Shown in pieces: positions 21,986 through 31,536 of a stretch of 64,000 nt of DNA (within the stretch, counting starts at the first letter, position 1; each line of letters begins with the position of its first letter). Source of the stretch: Polynucleobacter sp. Its GTDB lineage: Bacteria; Pseudomonadota; Gammaproteobacteria; Burkholderiales; Burkholderiaceae. The stretch is from NCBI GenBank assembly GCA_030696845.1, contig JAUYRJ010000057.1:1-64000 (forward strand), read 5' to 3'. The notes under the pieces are model-generated. The model was not told the DNA's origin, did no database searches, and saw nothing but the letters and a program-made list of their open reading frames with translations. A program made the position numbers and the translations under genes.

Positions 21986-23056
21986 CTAGGCGAGTAAGTC
22001 AAGATTCGCGCTTGGCGGCGCGATTCCAAAGTGCGCGTAAGCTAAGCGAGTTGCGATCCGACCCCGTGAGGTGCGCTGCAAGTACCCCTGCTGAATTAAG
22101 TAGGGTTCTAGAACATCTTCAATGGTGTCACGCTCTTCGCCAATAGCCGCTGCGAGATTATCAATACCAACGGGACCGCCATCAAACTTATGCAAAATGG
22201 CTTCGAGCAGTTTGCGGTCCATCACATCGAATCCACTGGGATCCACATCGAGCATGGCTAATGCCGCATCGGCCATCGCCTTAGTAATAACGCCGGTGCC
22301 TTTGACTTCAGCAAAATCACGAACGCGCCGCAGTAAGCGATTGGCAATCCGCGGGGTGCCGCGGGCGCGCTTGGCGATTTCACTGGCACCGCTCGGATCA
22401 ATTTTTGCTTTTAGTAAATTTGCCGAGCGCTCGACAATCAATGTGAGTTCATCGGTCGTATAAAACTCTAGGCGCGCCACAATCCCAAAGCGATCGCGTA
22501 GGGGGTTGGTCAGCATGCCTGCGCGTGTAGTGGCGCCAATTAAAGTGAAGGGCTTGAGATCCAGTTTGACGCTGCGTGCTGCAGGCCCTTCACCGATCAT
22601 AATATCGAGTGCATAGTCTTCCAAGGCGGGGTACAGAATCTCCTCCACAACCGGCGATAGGCGATGAATTTCATCGATAAATAAAACATCATTCGCTTCT
22701 AGATTCGTGAGTAATGCCGCTAGATCACCCGGGCGGTCCAGTACGGGCCCGCTAGTTTGGCGTAAGTTCACCCCCAGTTCGCGGGCAATAATATGGGCTA
22801 AGGTCGTTTTACCAAGACCAGGTGGCCCAAAGAGGAGTACATGATCTAAGGCTTCGTTGCGCGCGCGGGTGGCGCTAATAAAAATCTCTAGCTGGGACCG
22901 GGCTTTGGTTTGTCCGACATATTCATCCAGCTGGCGTGGGCGTAAGGCGCGCTCGAATACCGCCTCTGAATTGCCTGCTGAACCGCTGACCAAGCGATCG
23001 CTTTCCGCTGGGAGGTCTTCGGGAAGTGCGCTGAGATCGTCAGTATGAATAGCCAT
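21986..23056 (-). CDS. ruvB: Holliday junction branch migration helicase RuvB
   Basis: [42 protein letters not shown]. Confidence 0.97.
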   Translation of the reverse strand: MAIHTDDLSALPEDLPAESDRLVSGSAGNSEAVFERALRPRQLDEYVGQTKARSQLEIFISATRARNEALDHVLLFGPPGLGKTTLAHIIARELGVNLRQTSGPVLDRPGDLAALLTNLEANDVLFIDEIHRLSPVVEEILYPALEDYALDIMIGEGPAARSVKLDLKPFTLIGATTRAGMLTNPLRDRFGIVARLEFYTTDELTLIVERSANLLKAKIDPSGASEIAKRARGTPRIANRLLRRVRDFAEVKGTGVITKAMADAALAMLDVDPSGFDVMDRKLLEAILHKFDGGPVGIDNLAAAIGEERDTIEDVLEPYLIQQGYLQRTSRGRIATRLAYAHFGIAPPSANLDLLA

Positions 23057-23083
23057 GTCGACAGTGTATTCGTTTCGTAATAA

Positions 23084-23665
23084 TTAAACTTTGGATAAAT
23101 ACTGCAAGCCCTGACGAATGCCTTCGGATACCGATGCATCAGGGGCAATTTGCTTGAGCGCCAGTAGCGCTTCTTTTTCAGAGTAGCCCAAAGCCAGCAA
23201 TGCTTGTAGGACTTCGCTGCTGGATTCTGTGTTGGCACTAGCGCCAATATCAGCACCTAAATCCGGCCCTAATTTGCCTTTGAGTTCCAATAAAAGACGC
23301 TCAGCGGTTTTTTTGCCAATGCCTGGAACCTGGGTAAAGCGAACCGGTTCTTGTAAGGCAATAGCCTGGACCAGTTCGTTGACGCTCATGCCGGATAAAA
23401 CAGCAAGAGCCGTGCGTGATCCCACCCCGCTAATTTTAATCAGCGCCCGAAATGCTTCCCGCTCCGATTCGGTTGCAAAACCAAACAACTGCTGTGCATC
23501 TTCGCGTACCTGGAAGTGCGTGAGTAGGGTGATGGTGTTGTTTACCGCTGGAAGCTGGTAGAGGGTGCTCATGGGCACGTCAACCTCATACCCAACCCCA
23601 TGGCAATCGACCACTAAGCGCGGCGGGTGGATGGCGATTAAAGTACCTTGAATGCGTCCAATCAT
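23084..23665 (-). CDS. ruvA: Holliday junction branch migration protein RuvA
   Basis: [34 protein letters not shown]; start at internal ATG 23665. Confidence 0.96.
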   Translation of the reverse strand: MIGRIQGTLIAIHPPRLVVDCHGVGYEVDVPMSTLYQLPAVNNTITLLTHFQVREDAQQLFGFATESEREAFRALIKISGVGSRTALAVLSGMSVNELVQAIALQEPVRFTQVPGIGKKTAERLLLELKGKLGPDLGADIGASANTESSSEVLQALLALGYSEKEALLALKQIAPDASVSEGIRQGLQYLSKV

Positions 23666-23675
23666 GATGGTGATC

Positions 23676-24185
23676 TTAACCTTTACTGTTCGGGTGGGGT
23701 TTGAGTGCGGCAGGCAGCCGGTAATGGTGGGCTGCGCATATGGCGACACCAAGGGCATCCGATGCATCGGTGCCCGGAGCGCGACTTAGGCGCAAGAGGC
23801 GCTTGACCATTTCCTGCACTTGAGGTTTTGTAGCCCGACCTGTTCCTACTATCGATTGTTTTACCCGCAATGCGCTGTACTCGGCGACACTCAGCTTTGC
23901 AGATACCAGCGCCGCGATGACCGAACCTCTAGCTTGACCGAGCATCAGGGTAGAGCGCGGGTTGACATTTAAAAACACCTCTTCAATAGCAGCCAATTCA
24001 GGCTGGTAAGTGTCGAGTACTTCCTTAACGCCGCTATACAGTGTGCCTAGACGCTCTGGCAAACCCCGCTTGGGATCACCGCTCTCGATTATTCCAGAAG
24101 CAACATAGGTCATGGTCTGGCCATTGACATCAATGATGCCAAAGCCTGTTGTTCGAAGTCCAGGATCGATTCCTATCCAGCGCAT
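23676..24185 (-). CDS. ruvC: Crossover junction endodeoxyribonuclease RuvC
   Basis: [38 protein letters not shown]. Confidence 0.96.
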   Translation of the reverse strand: MRWIGIDPGLRTTGFGIIDVNGQTMTYVASGIIESGDPKRGLPERLGTLYSGVKEVLDTYQPELAAIEEVFLNVNPRSTLMLGQARGSVIAALVSAKLSVAEYSALRVKQSIVGTGRATKPQVQEMVKRLLRLSRAPGTDASDALGVAICAAHHYRLPAALKPHPNSKG

Positions 24186-24209
24186 GGGAGTGGTGTAGTC
24201 CGGCGTCTT

Positions 24210-25790
24210 TTAGTGACGGAAGTGACGAGTGCCGGTAAAGATCATGGCAATGCCATGCTCATTAGCCGCAGCAATAATTTCCTCATCGCGCATACTGCCG
24301 CCCGGCTGAATCGCGCATGTTGCGCCTGCCGAAACCACCACATCTAAGCCATCTCGAAATGGAAAAAATGCATCACTGGCGACTGCAGAGGATTTCAGGC
24401 TGAGCCCAGCATTTTCTGCTTTGATGCTTGCCATCCGGGCCGAGTCAACGCGACTCATTTGGCCGGCGCCAATACCTAAGGTCATGCCATTGGCGCAATA
24501 CACAATCGCATTGGACTTCACAAATTTAGCCACGCGCCAGGCGAACATCATATCGGCTAATTCGGTAGCGCTTGGCTGACGTTGGGATACAACACGTAAT
24601 TCGGATTGAGTGACGTTTTTAAAATCAGGGGACTGAACCAGTAAGCCGCCACCAACGCGTTTCATATCAAAGGAATTGAACATGGTTCCAAGTGGGATTT
24701 CCAGTAGGCGTACATTTTGTTTGTTTGTAAACAAGGCTTTCGCTTCCGCCGTAAAGTGCGGGGCAATCAATACCTCGACAAATTGCTTTGCGATTGCCTC
24801 GGCTGCCGCAGCATCGCATGGCACATTAAGCGCAATAATGCCGCCAAAGGCGGAGCTGGGATCGGTCTTAAAGGCTTTTTGATAGGCCTCTAGCGCGCTT
24901 TTGCCGGTAGCTACGCCACACGGATTAGCGTGCTTGATGATGACGCAGGCTGCGGGAGCGTTTGGGTCTGAAGAAAAGCTTTTCACGCATTCCCACGCCG
25001 CATCCGAATCCGCAATGTTGTTGTACGACAATTCCTTACCTTGAATTTGATGGTAATTAGCAAGGGCGCCAGCAACCGGAATGGTGTCGCGATAGAAGGC
25101 CGCAGATTGATGGGGGTTCTCGCCATAACGCATCTCCTGCACTTTGTTAAAAGCCAAATGGAGTGTTTCAGGATAGAGAGAGCGCTGGGCATGGGCCAAG
25201 TCGCTGCCTAGGGATGACAGGTAATTGGCGATCGCGCCATCGTATTGGGCAGTATGCGCAAATACTTTTTTTGCAAGGCGTAAATTGGTTTCATACGAAA
25301 CCGCGTTTTGATGGGCCTTCATCTCAGTTAAGATCGGCTCATAGTCTTCAGGCGAAATTAAGACAGTGACATCCTGATGGTTTTTCGCGGCTGCCCGCAG
25401 CATGGCGGGTCCGCCAATATCAATGTTTTCAATTGCTTCATCAAAAGAGCAATTTTCTTTTGCTACAGTTTGGTTAAAGGGGTAGAGATTAATCACCAGC
25501 ATATCGATGGTTTGTATGCCATGCGCGGCAATTGCATCCATGTGGTCTTTCGAATCCCGCCGTGCAAGCAAACCACCATGCACCATGGGGTGCAGTGTTT
25601 TGACGCGACCATCTAGCATTTCTGGGAACTCGGTTAGAGCAGACACCTCAATGACCGGCAGCTGATTTTCCGCCAGGAGTTTTGCGGTGCCCCCAGTTGA
25701 AATCAGTTTCACCCCCATTGCGTGTAGTGCTTGTGCGAACGGCACAATGCCATTTTTATCGGATACGGATAGAAGTGCGGTACGGATCAT
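24210..25790 (-). CDS. purH: Bifunctional AICAR transformylase/IMP cyclohydrolase
   Basis: [42 protein letters not shown]. Confidence 0.97.
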   Translation of the reverse strand: MIRTALLSVSDKNGIVPFAQALHAMGVKLISTGGTAKLLAENQLPVIEVSALTEFPEMLDGRVKTLHPMVHGGLLARRDSKDHMDAIAAHGIQTIDMLVINLYPFNQTVAKENCSFDEAIENIDIGGPAMLRAAAKNHQDVTVLISPEDYEPILTEMKAHQNAVSYETNLRLAKKVFAHTAQYDGAIANYLSSLGSDLAHAQRSLYPETLHLAFNKVQEMRYGENPHQSAAFYRDTIPVAGALANYHQIQGKELSYNNIADSDAAWECVKSFSSDPNAPAACVIIKHANPCGVATGKSALEAYQKAFKTDPSSAFGGIIALNVPCDAAAAEAIAKQFVEVLIAPHFTAEAKALFTNKQNVRLLEIPLGTMFNSFDMKRVGGGLLVQSPDFKNVTQSELRVVSQRQPSATELADMMFAWRVAKFVKSNAIVYCANGMTLGIGAGQMSRVDSARMASIKAENAGLSLKSSAVASDAFFPFRDGLDVVVSAGATCAIQPGGSMRDEEIIAAANEHGIAMIFTGTRHFRH

Positions 25791-25835
25791 AAGAGTATCA
25801 AGTGAATAGAAAAAATACGGAAATGGAGATCGGCA

Positions 25836-26072
25836 TTAAATGAGCTTATGCTCAACCAACTTCTTGTGAAGGGTGTTGCGATTAATACCAAGGTATTGCG
25901 CTGCTAGCGATTGATTCTGATGGGTGTGGCGCATCACGAGCTCAAGCATCGGTTTTTCCACTACGCTCAGTACCATGGCATAAATATCCGATGGTGGATT
26001 ACCGTTTAGGTCGTTTAAGTAACGTTGCAATTGTGCTTCAATGCATTCGCTAATGGGGTGTTTATTGGGCAT
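25836..26072 (-). CDS. fis: Fis family nucleoid-associated regulator
   Basis: MLELVMRHTHQNQSLAAQYLGINRNTLHKKLVEHKL HTH; lies between dusB and purH. Confidence 0.93.
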   Translation of the reverse strand: MPNKHPISECIEAQLQRYLNDLNGNPPSDIYAMVLSVVEKPMLELVMRHTHQNQSLAAQYLGINRNTLHKKLVEHKLI

Positions 26073-26084
26073 GATTCAGGGTGG

Positions 26085-27101
26085 TTAAGCGGCTTCTAAA
26101 AACAATAGGCGATCCGAATGGGATTTCATTTCATCAAAAAAATCATTCACCATTTGCAATTGGGTTTTGCAATCATCGGCGGTATTCATGCGTTGACGAA
26201 ACGCATGCGAGCCACGCAAGCCTTTGCAGTACCAGCCAATGTGTTTGCGCGCAGTTCTTAGACCGACGTATTCACCATAAAACGCGTAGTGATCCAGCAA
26301 ATGCTCGTTCATGATGGCCTGAATTTCAATAATCTCAGGCGTAGGTAATGTATTACCCGTTTGTAAGTAGTGATCAATTTCCCGAAAAATCCAAGGACGT
26401 CCTTGCGCCGCCCTACCAATCATGATGGCATCAGCACCGGTTGTAGTTAAAACCAATGCTGCTTTTTCTGGGGTGTGAATATCGCCATTGGCGACTACCG
26501 GAATCTGGACTGCGGATTTCACTGCAGTAATCGTTTCATATTCCGCCTCTCCGTGATAGAGGTCGGCGCGAGTGCGACCATGAACCGTTAGCATACTAAT
26601 GCCAGACTGTTCGGCAAGCCTTGCAATCGCTAACGCGTTTTTATGTTCGCGATCCCATCCCGTCCGAATTTTCAATGTCACCGGAACGGCGTCAGGCCCG
26701 GTGCCAACTGCGTGTACAACCGCTTCCAGAATCTGCTGCACTAAAGGCTCGTCACGCAATAAAGCGGAACCCGCTGCCACGTTGCATACCTTTTTGGCCG
26801 GGCATCCCATATTGATATCAATAATTTGGGCGCCATGATCAACGTTGAGTTTAGCCGCCGCCGCCATCATGCCTGGATCGGCACCGGCAATTTGCACGGC
26901 AATCGGTTTGAATTCACCCTGATGATTAGCGCGGCGTTGCGTTTTTTCACTATTCCATAACAGGGCATTGGATGCAATCATTTCGGATACCGCATAACCA
27001 GCACCTAATTTTTTGCACAGTTGGCGAAAAGGGCGATCAGTCACCCCGGCCATAGGGGCCACGAAGAGTCGATTGGCTAACTGGTGCGGACCGATTTTCA
27101 T
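26085..27101 (-). CDS. dusB: tRNA-dihydrouridine synthase B
   Basis: MKIGPHQLANRLFVAPMAGVTDRPFRQLCKKLGAG; DINMGCPAKKVC; start at internal ATG likely. Confidence 0.94.
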   Translation of the reverse strand: MKIGPHQLANRLFVAPMAGVTDRPFRQLCKKLGAGYAVSEMIASNALLWNSEKTQRRANHQGEFKPIAVQIAGADPGMMAAAAKLNVDHGAQIIDINMGCPAKKVCNVAAGSALLRDEPLVQQILEAVVHAVGTGPDAVPVTLKIRTGWDREHKNALAIARLAEQSGISMLTVHGRTRADLYHGEAEYETITAVKSAVQIPVVANGDIHTPEKAALVLTTTGADAIMIGRAAQGRPWIFREIDHYLQTGNTLPTPEIIEIQAIMNEHLLDHYAFYGEYVGLRTARKHIGWYCKGLRGSHAFRQRMNTADDCKTQLQMVNDFFDEMKSHSDRLLFLEAA

Positions 27102-27215
27102 AAATGCCGTGGCGTTAATGGAATAGTGAACGAGGGGAGATGCAGACGCAGGGCACTCCATTGTAGCGTAGGCAAGACGTAATCTGCCTAAATTTTAAGC
27201 AGATTCGGGGTTGGG

Positions 27216-28388
27216 CTAGCGCCGTCCAAACATCATTTGACGGGCAAGGCGGGTTTTAAGGGGTGGCAACCATTGCAGCAAGGAAAGGGCCGCGCCGCGA
27301 GCCGCAACAACCGGGGCTAAGGGCGATGTAAAAACCCGAGCTAAAAAGTCAGTTATGCCTATTGTGGTTTTGCGATCGGCTTGCCTGCTTAATGCGTAGT
27401 GATGCAAAGCTTGTTCAATCGCATTACGCGACTTACTGGAGTGGGGGTGTTTTGAAAACAGATCGCTGAGTTGCTCCGCGAGCAAGTACGCATCTCGTAA
27501 ACCCAAGTTCAACCCTTGTCCGGCAACGGGATGCAGCGCCTGCGCCGCATTACCGATCCAAACTTCATTGGACTGTACTATTTCTTTGCGGTAATTTAGA
27601 CCTAAGGGGTAAAGACGACGGTCGCGAATCGATTTAAATTGCCCCAAGCGTGAACCAAACATCGCTTGCAGTTCCCTCAAAAAATCCGCATCCGAGATGC
27701 CGTTTAATCGCTCTGCGTTTTCGGGCGAGCTGCACCACACCATGTTCAATGTATTTTTGCCATAGTGACTAGGCAATAAGGCAAGGGGGCCTTCGGAGGT
27801 AAAGCGCTCCCACGCATGGTGGGCAAGCGCATTATCCACTTCAACCAAGCCCACTAAGGCCGATTGACGATAATCGCGCCCTGACTCTACCCAGTCTTGT
27901 TGGGTAAAAAGGCCGCCTTCAGCATGCACCATGCAGCGTGCATTCGATGGCGTTGATAGATCGGATGGACTGGTGTGCAACCAACTGAAGTGGGGCGCTT
28001 TGGGTTGTAGCGCGCGTAAAGCCTGCCGCAATGCGAGGTGAATATCGCGGTAGCGCACAATATGACCTAAGGCGGCTTGACCTAATTCTTCCCGGGTCAT
28101 CAGCGCGCGACCAAATTGACCCACTTGCGAAACGTGCACTGAATGGATTGCGCAGGAATCGCTAGGCCAGGCATTGATGGTATCAAGCAGCAATTTACTA
28201 CCATGGGATAAGGCAATCCCACGGGTATCGCTCGCAATCAATTCCGAATCGTTTAGCGGGTTTCGATCGATTAATTGCAGCGATAGTTCAGGAAACTTCT
28301 GCAGGCACCATGCTGCGCAGGCGAGACCAACCGGACCTCCGCCAATGATTTGCACATCGATTGAACTCGTTGCAGAAGCTGTCATCAT
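27216..28388 (-). CDS. ubiH: FAD-dependent ubiquinone hydroxylase (UbiH-like)
   Basis: IIGGGPVGLACA; GNAAQALHPVAGQGLNLGLRDAYLLA. Confidence 0.85.
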   Translation of the reverse strand: MMTASATSSIDVQIIGGGPVGLACAAWCLQKFPELSLQLIDRNPLNDSELIASDTRGIALSHGSKLLLDTINAWPSDSCAIHSVHVSQVGQFGRALMTREELGQAALGHIVRYRDIHLALRQALRALQPKAPHFSWLHTSPSDLSTPSNARCMVHAEGGLFTQQDWVESGRDYRQSALVGLVEVDNALAHHAWERFTSEGPLALLPSHYGKNTLNMVWCSSPENAERLNGISDADFLRELQAMFGSRLGQFKSIRDRRLYPLGLNYRKEIVQSNEVWIGNAAQALHPVAGQGLNLGLRDAYLLAEQLSDLFSKHPHSSKSRNAIEQALHHYALSRQADRKTTIGITDFLARVFTSPLAPVVAARGAALSLLQWLPPLKTRLARQMMFGRR

Positions 28389-29758
28389 CCGGCGCGCATG
28401 ACCGCTTCAATTTCATCGGCGTTTACAGGAACACCCCGCGAAATCAGTTCGCAACCGGAGTCCGTTACCACCGCATCATCCTCAATCCGAATGCCGATAT
28501 TCCAAAACGCTTCTGAAACGTCGTCTGCTGGCCGAATGTATAAACCCGGTTCAATAGTGAGTACCATATTTGCTTGCAGGGTGCGCCATGGTTTTTCATT
28601 AGCATCGCTGGAGCCCGGTTCGCGATACGAGCCCACATCATGCACATCCATCCCCAGCCAGTGGCTAGTACGATGCATATAAAAACGCCGGTATGCGCCG
28701 GTTTCGATGGCGTTATCCACGGAGCCAAGTTGGTGGAGTGAAAGTAACTTTTCGTCGAGCAAGCCTTGCGTTAACACCTGCACCGCTGCATCGTGGGGCT
28801 GCATAAACGTATTGCCAGGCTTAGTGGCGGCAACGGCCGCTTCTTGGGCTGCCAAGGTAATGTCGTAGAGTGCCCGCTGCGGCCCCGAGAATTTTCCATT
28901 GATCGGAAAAGTGCGCGTGATATCGGAGGCATATCCATCAAGTTCACAACCCGCATCAATCAGACACAGGTCTCCTGATTTTAGTTCGGCAGCGCTGGCA
29001 CGGTAATGCAAGATGCAGGCATTTGCTCCGGCTGCAACAATGCTGTTGTACGCCACGCTTTGAGCGCCACTATGACGGAACGCATGGAGCAACTCCGCCT
29101 CAATGTGATATTCGCGTTGACCAGGGCGACAGGTTCGCATCGCACGCAAATGCGCCTTTGCAGAAATTGCCGCAGCACGCCGCATCGTTTCAATTTCACT
29201 GGGCTCTTTAAAAAGACGCATCTCATGCACCAAGGCCTCAATGTCACGAAACTCCGTAGGCGCATTGACTCCTGCGCGTGCTTGACCGCGAACTCGATCA
29301 ATCCAATGCCGAAGACGGCGATCGGTTTCCGCGCTACTCGCTAGTCGAACATACAAAGCGGTTTGATCAGAGAGCAGTTTGGGTAACTCGTGATCTAATT
29401 CAGTATTGGGATAGGCATGTTCAACCCCGAGATATTCGGGGGCCGCCTCTGGCCCTAAGCGCATACCATCCCAAATTTCCCGCTCAGGATCTTTTGGCCT
29501 ACAAAACAGATGCGCTATGGCACTGTGCCGATCCACTTGCAAAACCAGCGTCGCGCCAGGCTCCTCAAAACCAGTTAGATAAAAGAAATCGCTGTCATGC
29601 CGGTAAGGAAAATCACTATCACGATTACGGAATTGTTCTTGCGCCGTAGTGAGAATAACAATGCCGCCTCCCGATTGGGCGCGGATACGCTTGGCTAATT
29701 CTGATCGGCGCTCACGGTAAATCGCAGCCGGAAAAATAAGGGATTCAGATGGACTCAT
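28385..29758 (-). CDS. pepP: Xaa-Pro aminopeptidase
   Basis: FPYRHDSDFFYLTGFEEPGATLVL; DAGCELDGYASDITRTFPINGKF; HWLGMDVHDVG. Confidence 0.94.
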   Translation of the reverse strand: MSPSESLIFPAAIYRERRSELAKRIRAQSGGGIVILTTAQEQFRNRDSDFPYRHDSDFFYLTGFEEPGATLVLQVDRHSAIAHLFCRPKDPEREIWDGMRLGPEAAPEYLGVEHAYPNTELDHELPKLLSDQTALYVRLASSAETDRRLRHWIDRVRGQARAGVNAPTEFRDIEALVHEMRLFKEPSEIETMRRAAAISAKAHLRAMRTCRPGQREYHIEAELLHAFRHSGAQSVAYNSIVAAGANACILHYRASAAELKSGDLCLIDAGCELDGYASDITRTFPINGKFSGPQRALYDITLAAQEAAVAATKPGNTFMQPHDAAVQVLTQGLLDEKLLSLHQLGSVDNAIETGAYRRFYMHRTSHWLGMDVHDVGSYREPGSSDANEKPWRTLQANMVLTIEPGLYIRPADDVSEAFWNIGIRIEDDAVVTDSGCELISRGVPVNADEIEAVMRAG

Positions 29759-30488
29759 AAGATTGATTTAGCTCGTATAAACGCTGTGGCGTACCTACAT
29801 CGTGCCACGGACCGGTATATTTTTCACCGGAGACCTGATTTTTTGCCATGGCTGCACGCAACAAAGGGGCTAATTTAGCGGATTGTCCCGCGCGCAGTCC
29901 CGCAAATAGGTCGCGGTGGTAAATCCCTATGCCAGAGAAGGTGAGGGGGTACTCTGATGGGCTAGTTGGGTCAGATGGCGCATCCCTTACTACATCGCCT
30001 TCGAGGTAAAAGTCGCCCTGGGGGTGTTGGGGTGGATTTGGCACCAGAATTAAGTGCGCTAGAGGTCTGGCTCCACCATCAAGACGTGCCTGAAATTGGT
30101 TTAGTAAGGTGGTGAGAGGAAAACCGGGGGTGAATACATCGCCATTTATAACTAAAAAATACGGCTCTGGATTAATGAGGGGCAAAGCGCGACCAATGCC
30201 TCCTGCTGTTTCTAGGGCGCTCTCTTCGGGCGAATACTGAATTTGGGCACCCCAGCTCACGCCATCACCGAATGCGGCTTCAATTTGCTCACCCAGCCAT
30301 GCATGGTTAATCACAATGCGCGCAATGCCTGCAGCAACCAAAGCTTCAATATGCCACTGCAAGAGGGATTTATTTTGAATGGTTAATAATGGTTTTGGTG
30401 TTGAGTCGGTGAGTGGGCGCATGCGTTCTCCTCGGCCGGCTGCGAGTAAAAAACACGGCATGGAAATTGAAAAGGCGGGGCAATCCAT
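29745..30488 (-). CDS. murU: N-acetylmuramate-1-phosphate uridylyltransferase-like nucleotidyltransferase
   Basis: LLAAGRGERMRPLTDSTPKPLL; directly downstream of amgK. Confidence 0.85.
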   Translation of the reverse strand: MDCPAFSISMPCFLLAAGRGERMRPLTDSTPKPLLTIQNKSLLQWHIEALVAAGIARIVINHAWLGEQIEAAFGDGVSWGAQIQYSPEESALETAGGIGRALPLINPEPYFLVINGDVFTPGFPLTTLLNQFQARLDGGARPLAHLILVPNPPQHPQGDFYLEGDVVRDAPSDPTSPSEYPLTFSGIGIYHRDLFAGLRAGQSAKLAPLLRAAMAKNQVSGEKYTGPWHDVGTPQRLYELNQSYESI

Positions 30489-30496
30489 GGCGCTCT

Positions 30497-31504
30497 TTAT
30501 TTGATGGAGCTGATTGGATTGGCGCGCTCCAAAATACGAGCCAATGGCTTTAGTTCTATGTACCGGTTGGCGGTAGCTAAAGCGTACTTCAACACCAAGG
30601 GAATATCCTCAAGGTAGGCGTCTTTGCCATCGCGATGATAAAGGCGCGCAAAAATCCCCAACACTTTAATATGACGCTGTAATCCCATCCACTCAAAGTC
30701 GCGATAGAAATCGCCAAAGTCGGCACGTACCGGCAATCCATTTTGACGACCCATATCCCAGTAACGCGCGACCCAATCGATGACACGTTCTTCGGGCCAC
30801 TCTATGTAGGCATCGCGCCAAAGAGAAGCAGCATCGTATGTAATCGGTCCGTACACCGCATCCTGAAAATCCAATACACCTGGATTGTGCATTTCTGTAA
30901 ACATGAGATTACGGGAATGAAAATCGCGATGGACATAAACCCGTGGCTGTGCGAGATTATTATCGATGATTAGTTTGAATGCAGTACTCAAATATTTTTC
31001 TTCATCTGCGGTCAACTCGAATTGCAGGTGTTTTTTGAGGTACCACTCGGGCAGTAGATCCAATTCGCGTTGTAACAGTGCCTCTGAGTAGTCTGGTAAG
31101 ACCCCCGCCTTGCTGGCGGATTGCATTTTTACTAAGGTGTCGATGGCGTCGGCATACAGTGCATCCGCACTGGATTCCTGCAGCACCGAAAGATAGGTTT
31201 TTGAACCTAAATCATTTAGCAGCAAAAACCCTTCTTTTATATTTTTCTCCAATATGCGCGGCACATGAAGTCCGGCTTTTAGCAGTAAATCCGCCACCTC
31301 AATAAAGGGCCCAAGGGGTTCAAATTGAGGTGGTGCATCCATCACAATTAGGGTAGGAAATAGGGGGTTTTGGCTATGAAGCCGAAAATAGCGCCGAAAG
31401 CTCGCATCAGAGGATGCGGGGGCAAGCGAAGGCAGGTCTAGCTTCCAGCTGGCAGGCAGCCCTTCTAGCCACTGACGGAGGGTATTTAGGCGGGTATTTG
31501 GCAT
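30497..31504 (-). CDS. amgK: Aminoglycoside phosphotransferase-family anomeric MurNAc/GlcNAc kinase
   Basis: VYVHRDFHSRNLMF; LDFQDAVYGPITYDAASLWRDAY; paired with murU. Confidence 0.85.
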   Translation of the reverse strand: MPNTRLNTLRQWLEGLPASWKLDLPSLAPASSDASFRRYFRLHSQNPLFPTLIVMDAPPQFEPLGPFIEVADLLLKAGLHVPRILEKNIKEGFLLLNDLGSKTYLSVLQESSADALYADAIDTLVKMQSASKAGVLPDYSEALLQRELDLLPEWYLKKHLQFELTADEEKYLSTAFKLIIDNNLAQPRVYVHRDFHSRNLMFTEMHNPGVLDFQDAVYGPITYDAASLWRDAYIEWPEERVIDWVARYWDMGRQNGLPVRADFGDFYRDFEWMGLQRHIKVLGIFARLYHRDGKDAYLEDIPLVLKYALATANRYIELKPLARILERANPISSIK

Positions 31505-31536
31505 ATCGATTCGTATAATAAGTCGGGTCTGGAACT

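Noticed and set aside
23666-23767. N-terminal extension of ruvA into ruvC
   Set aside because: RuvA universally starts MIGRI; the internal ATG at 23665 fits
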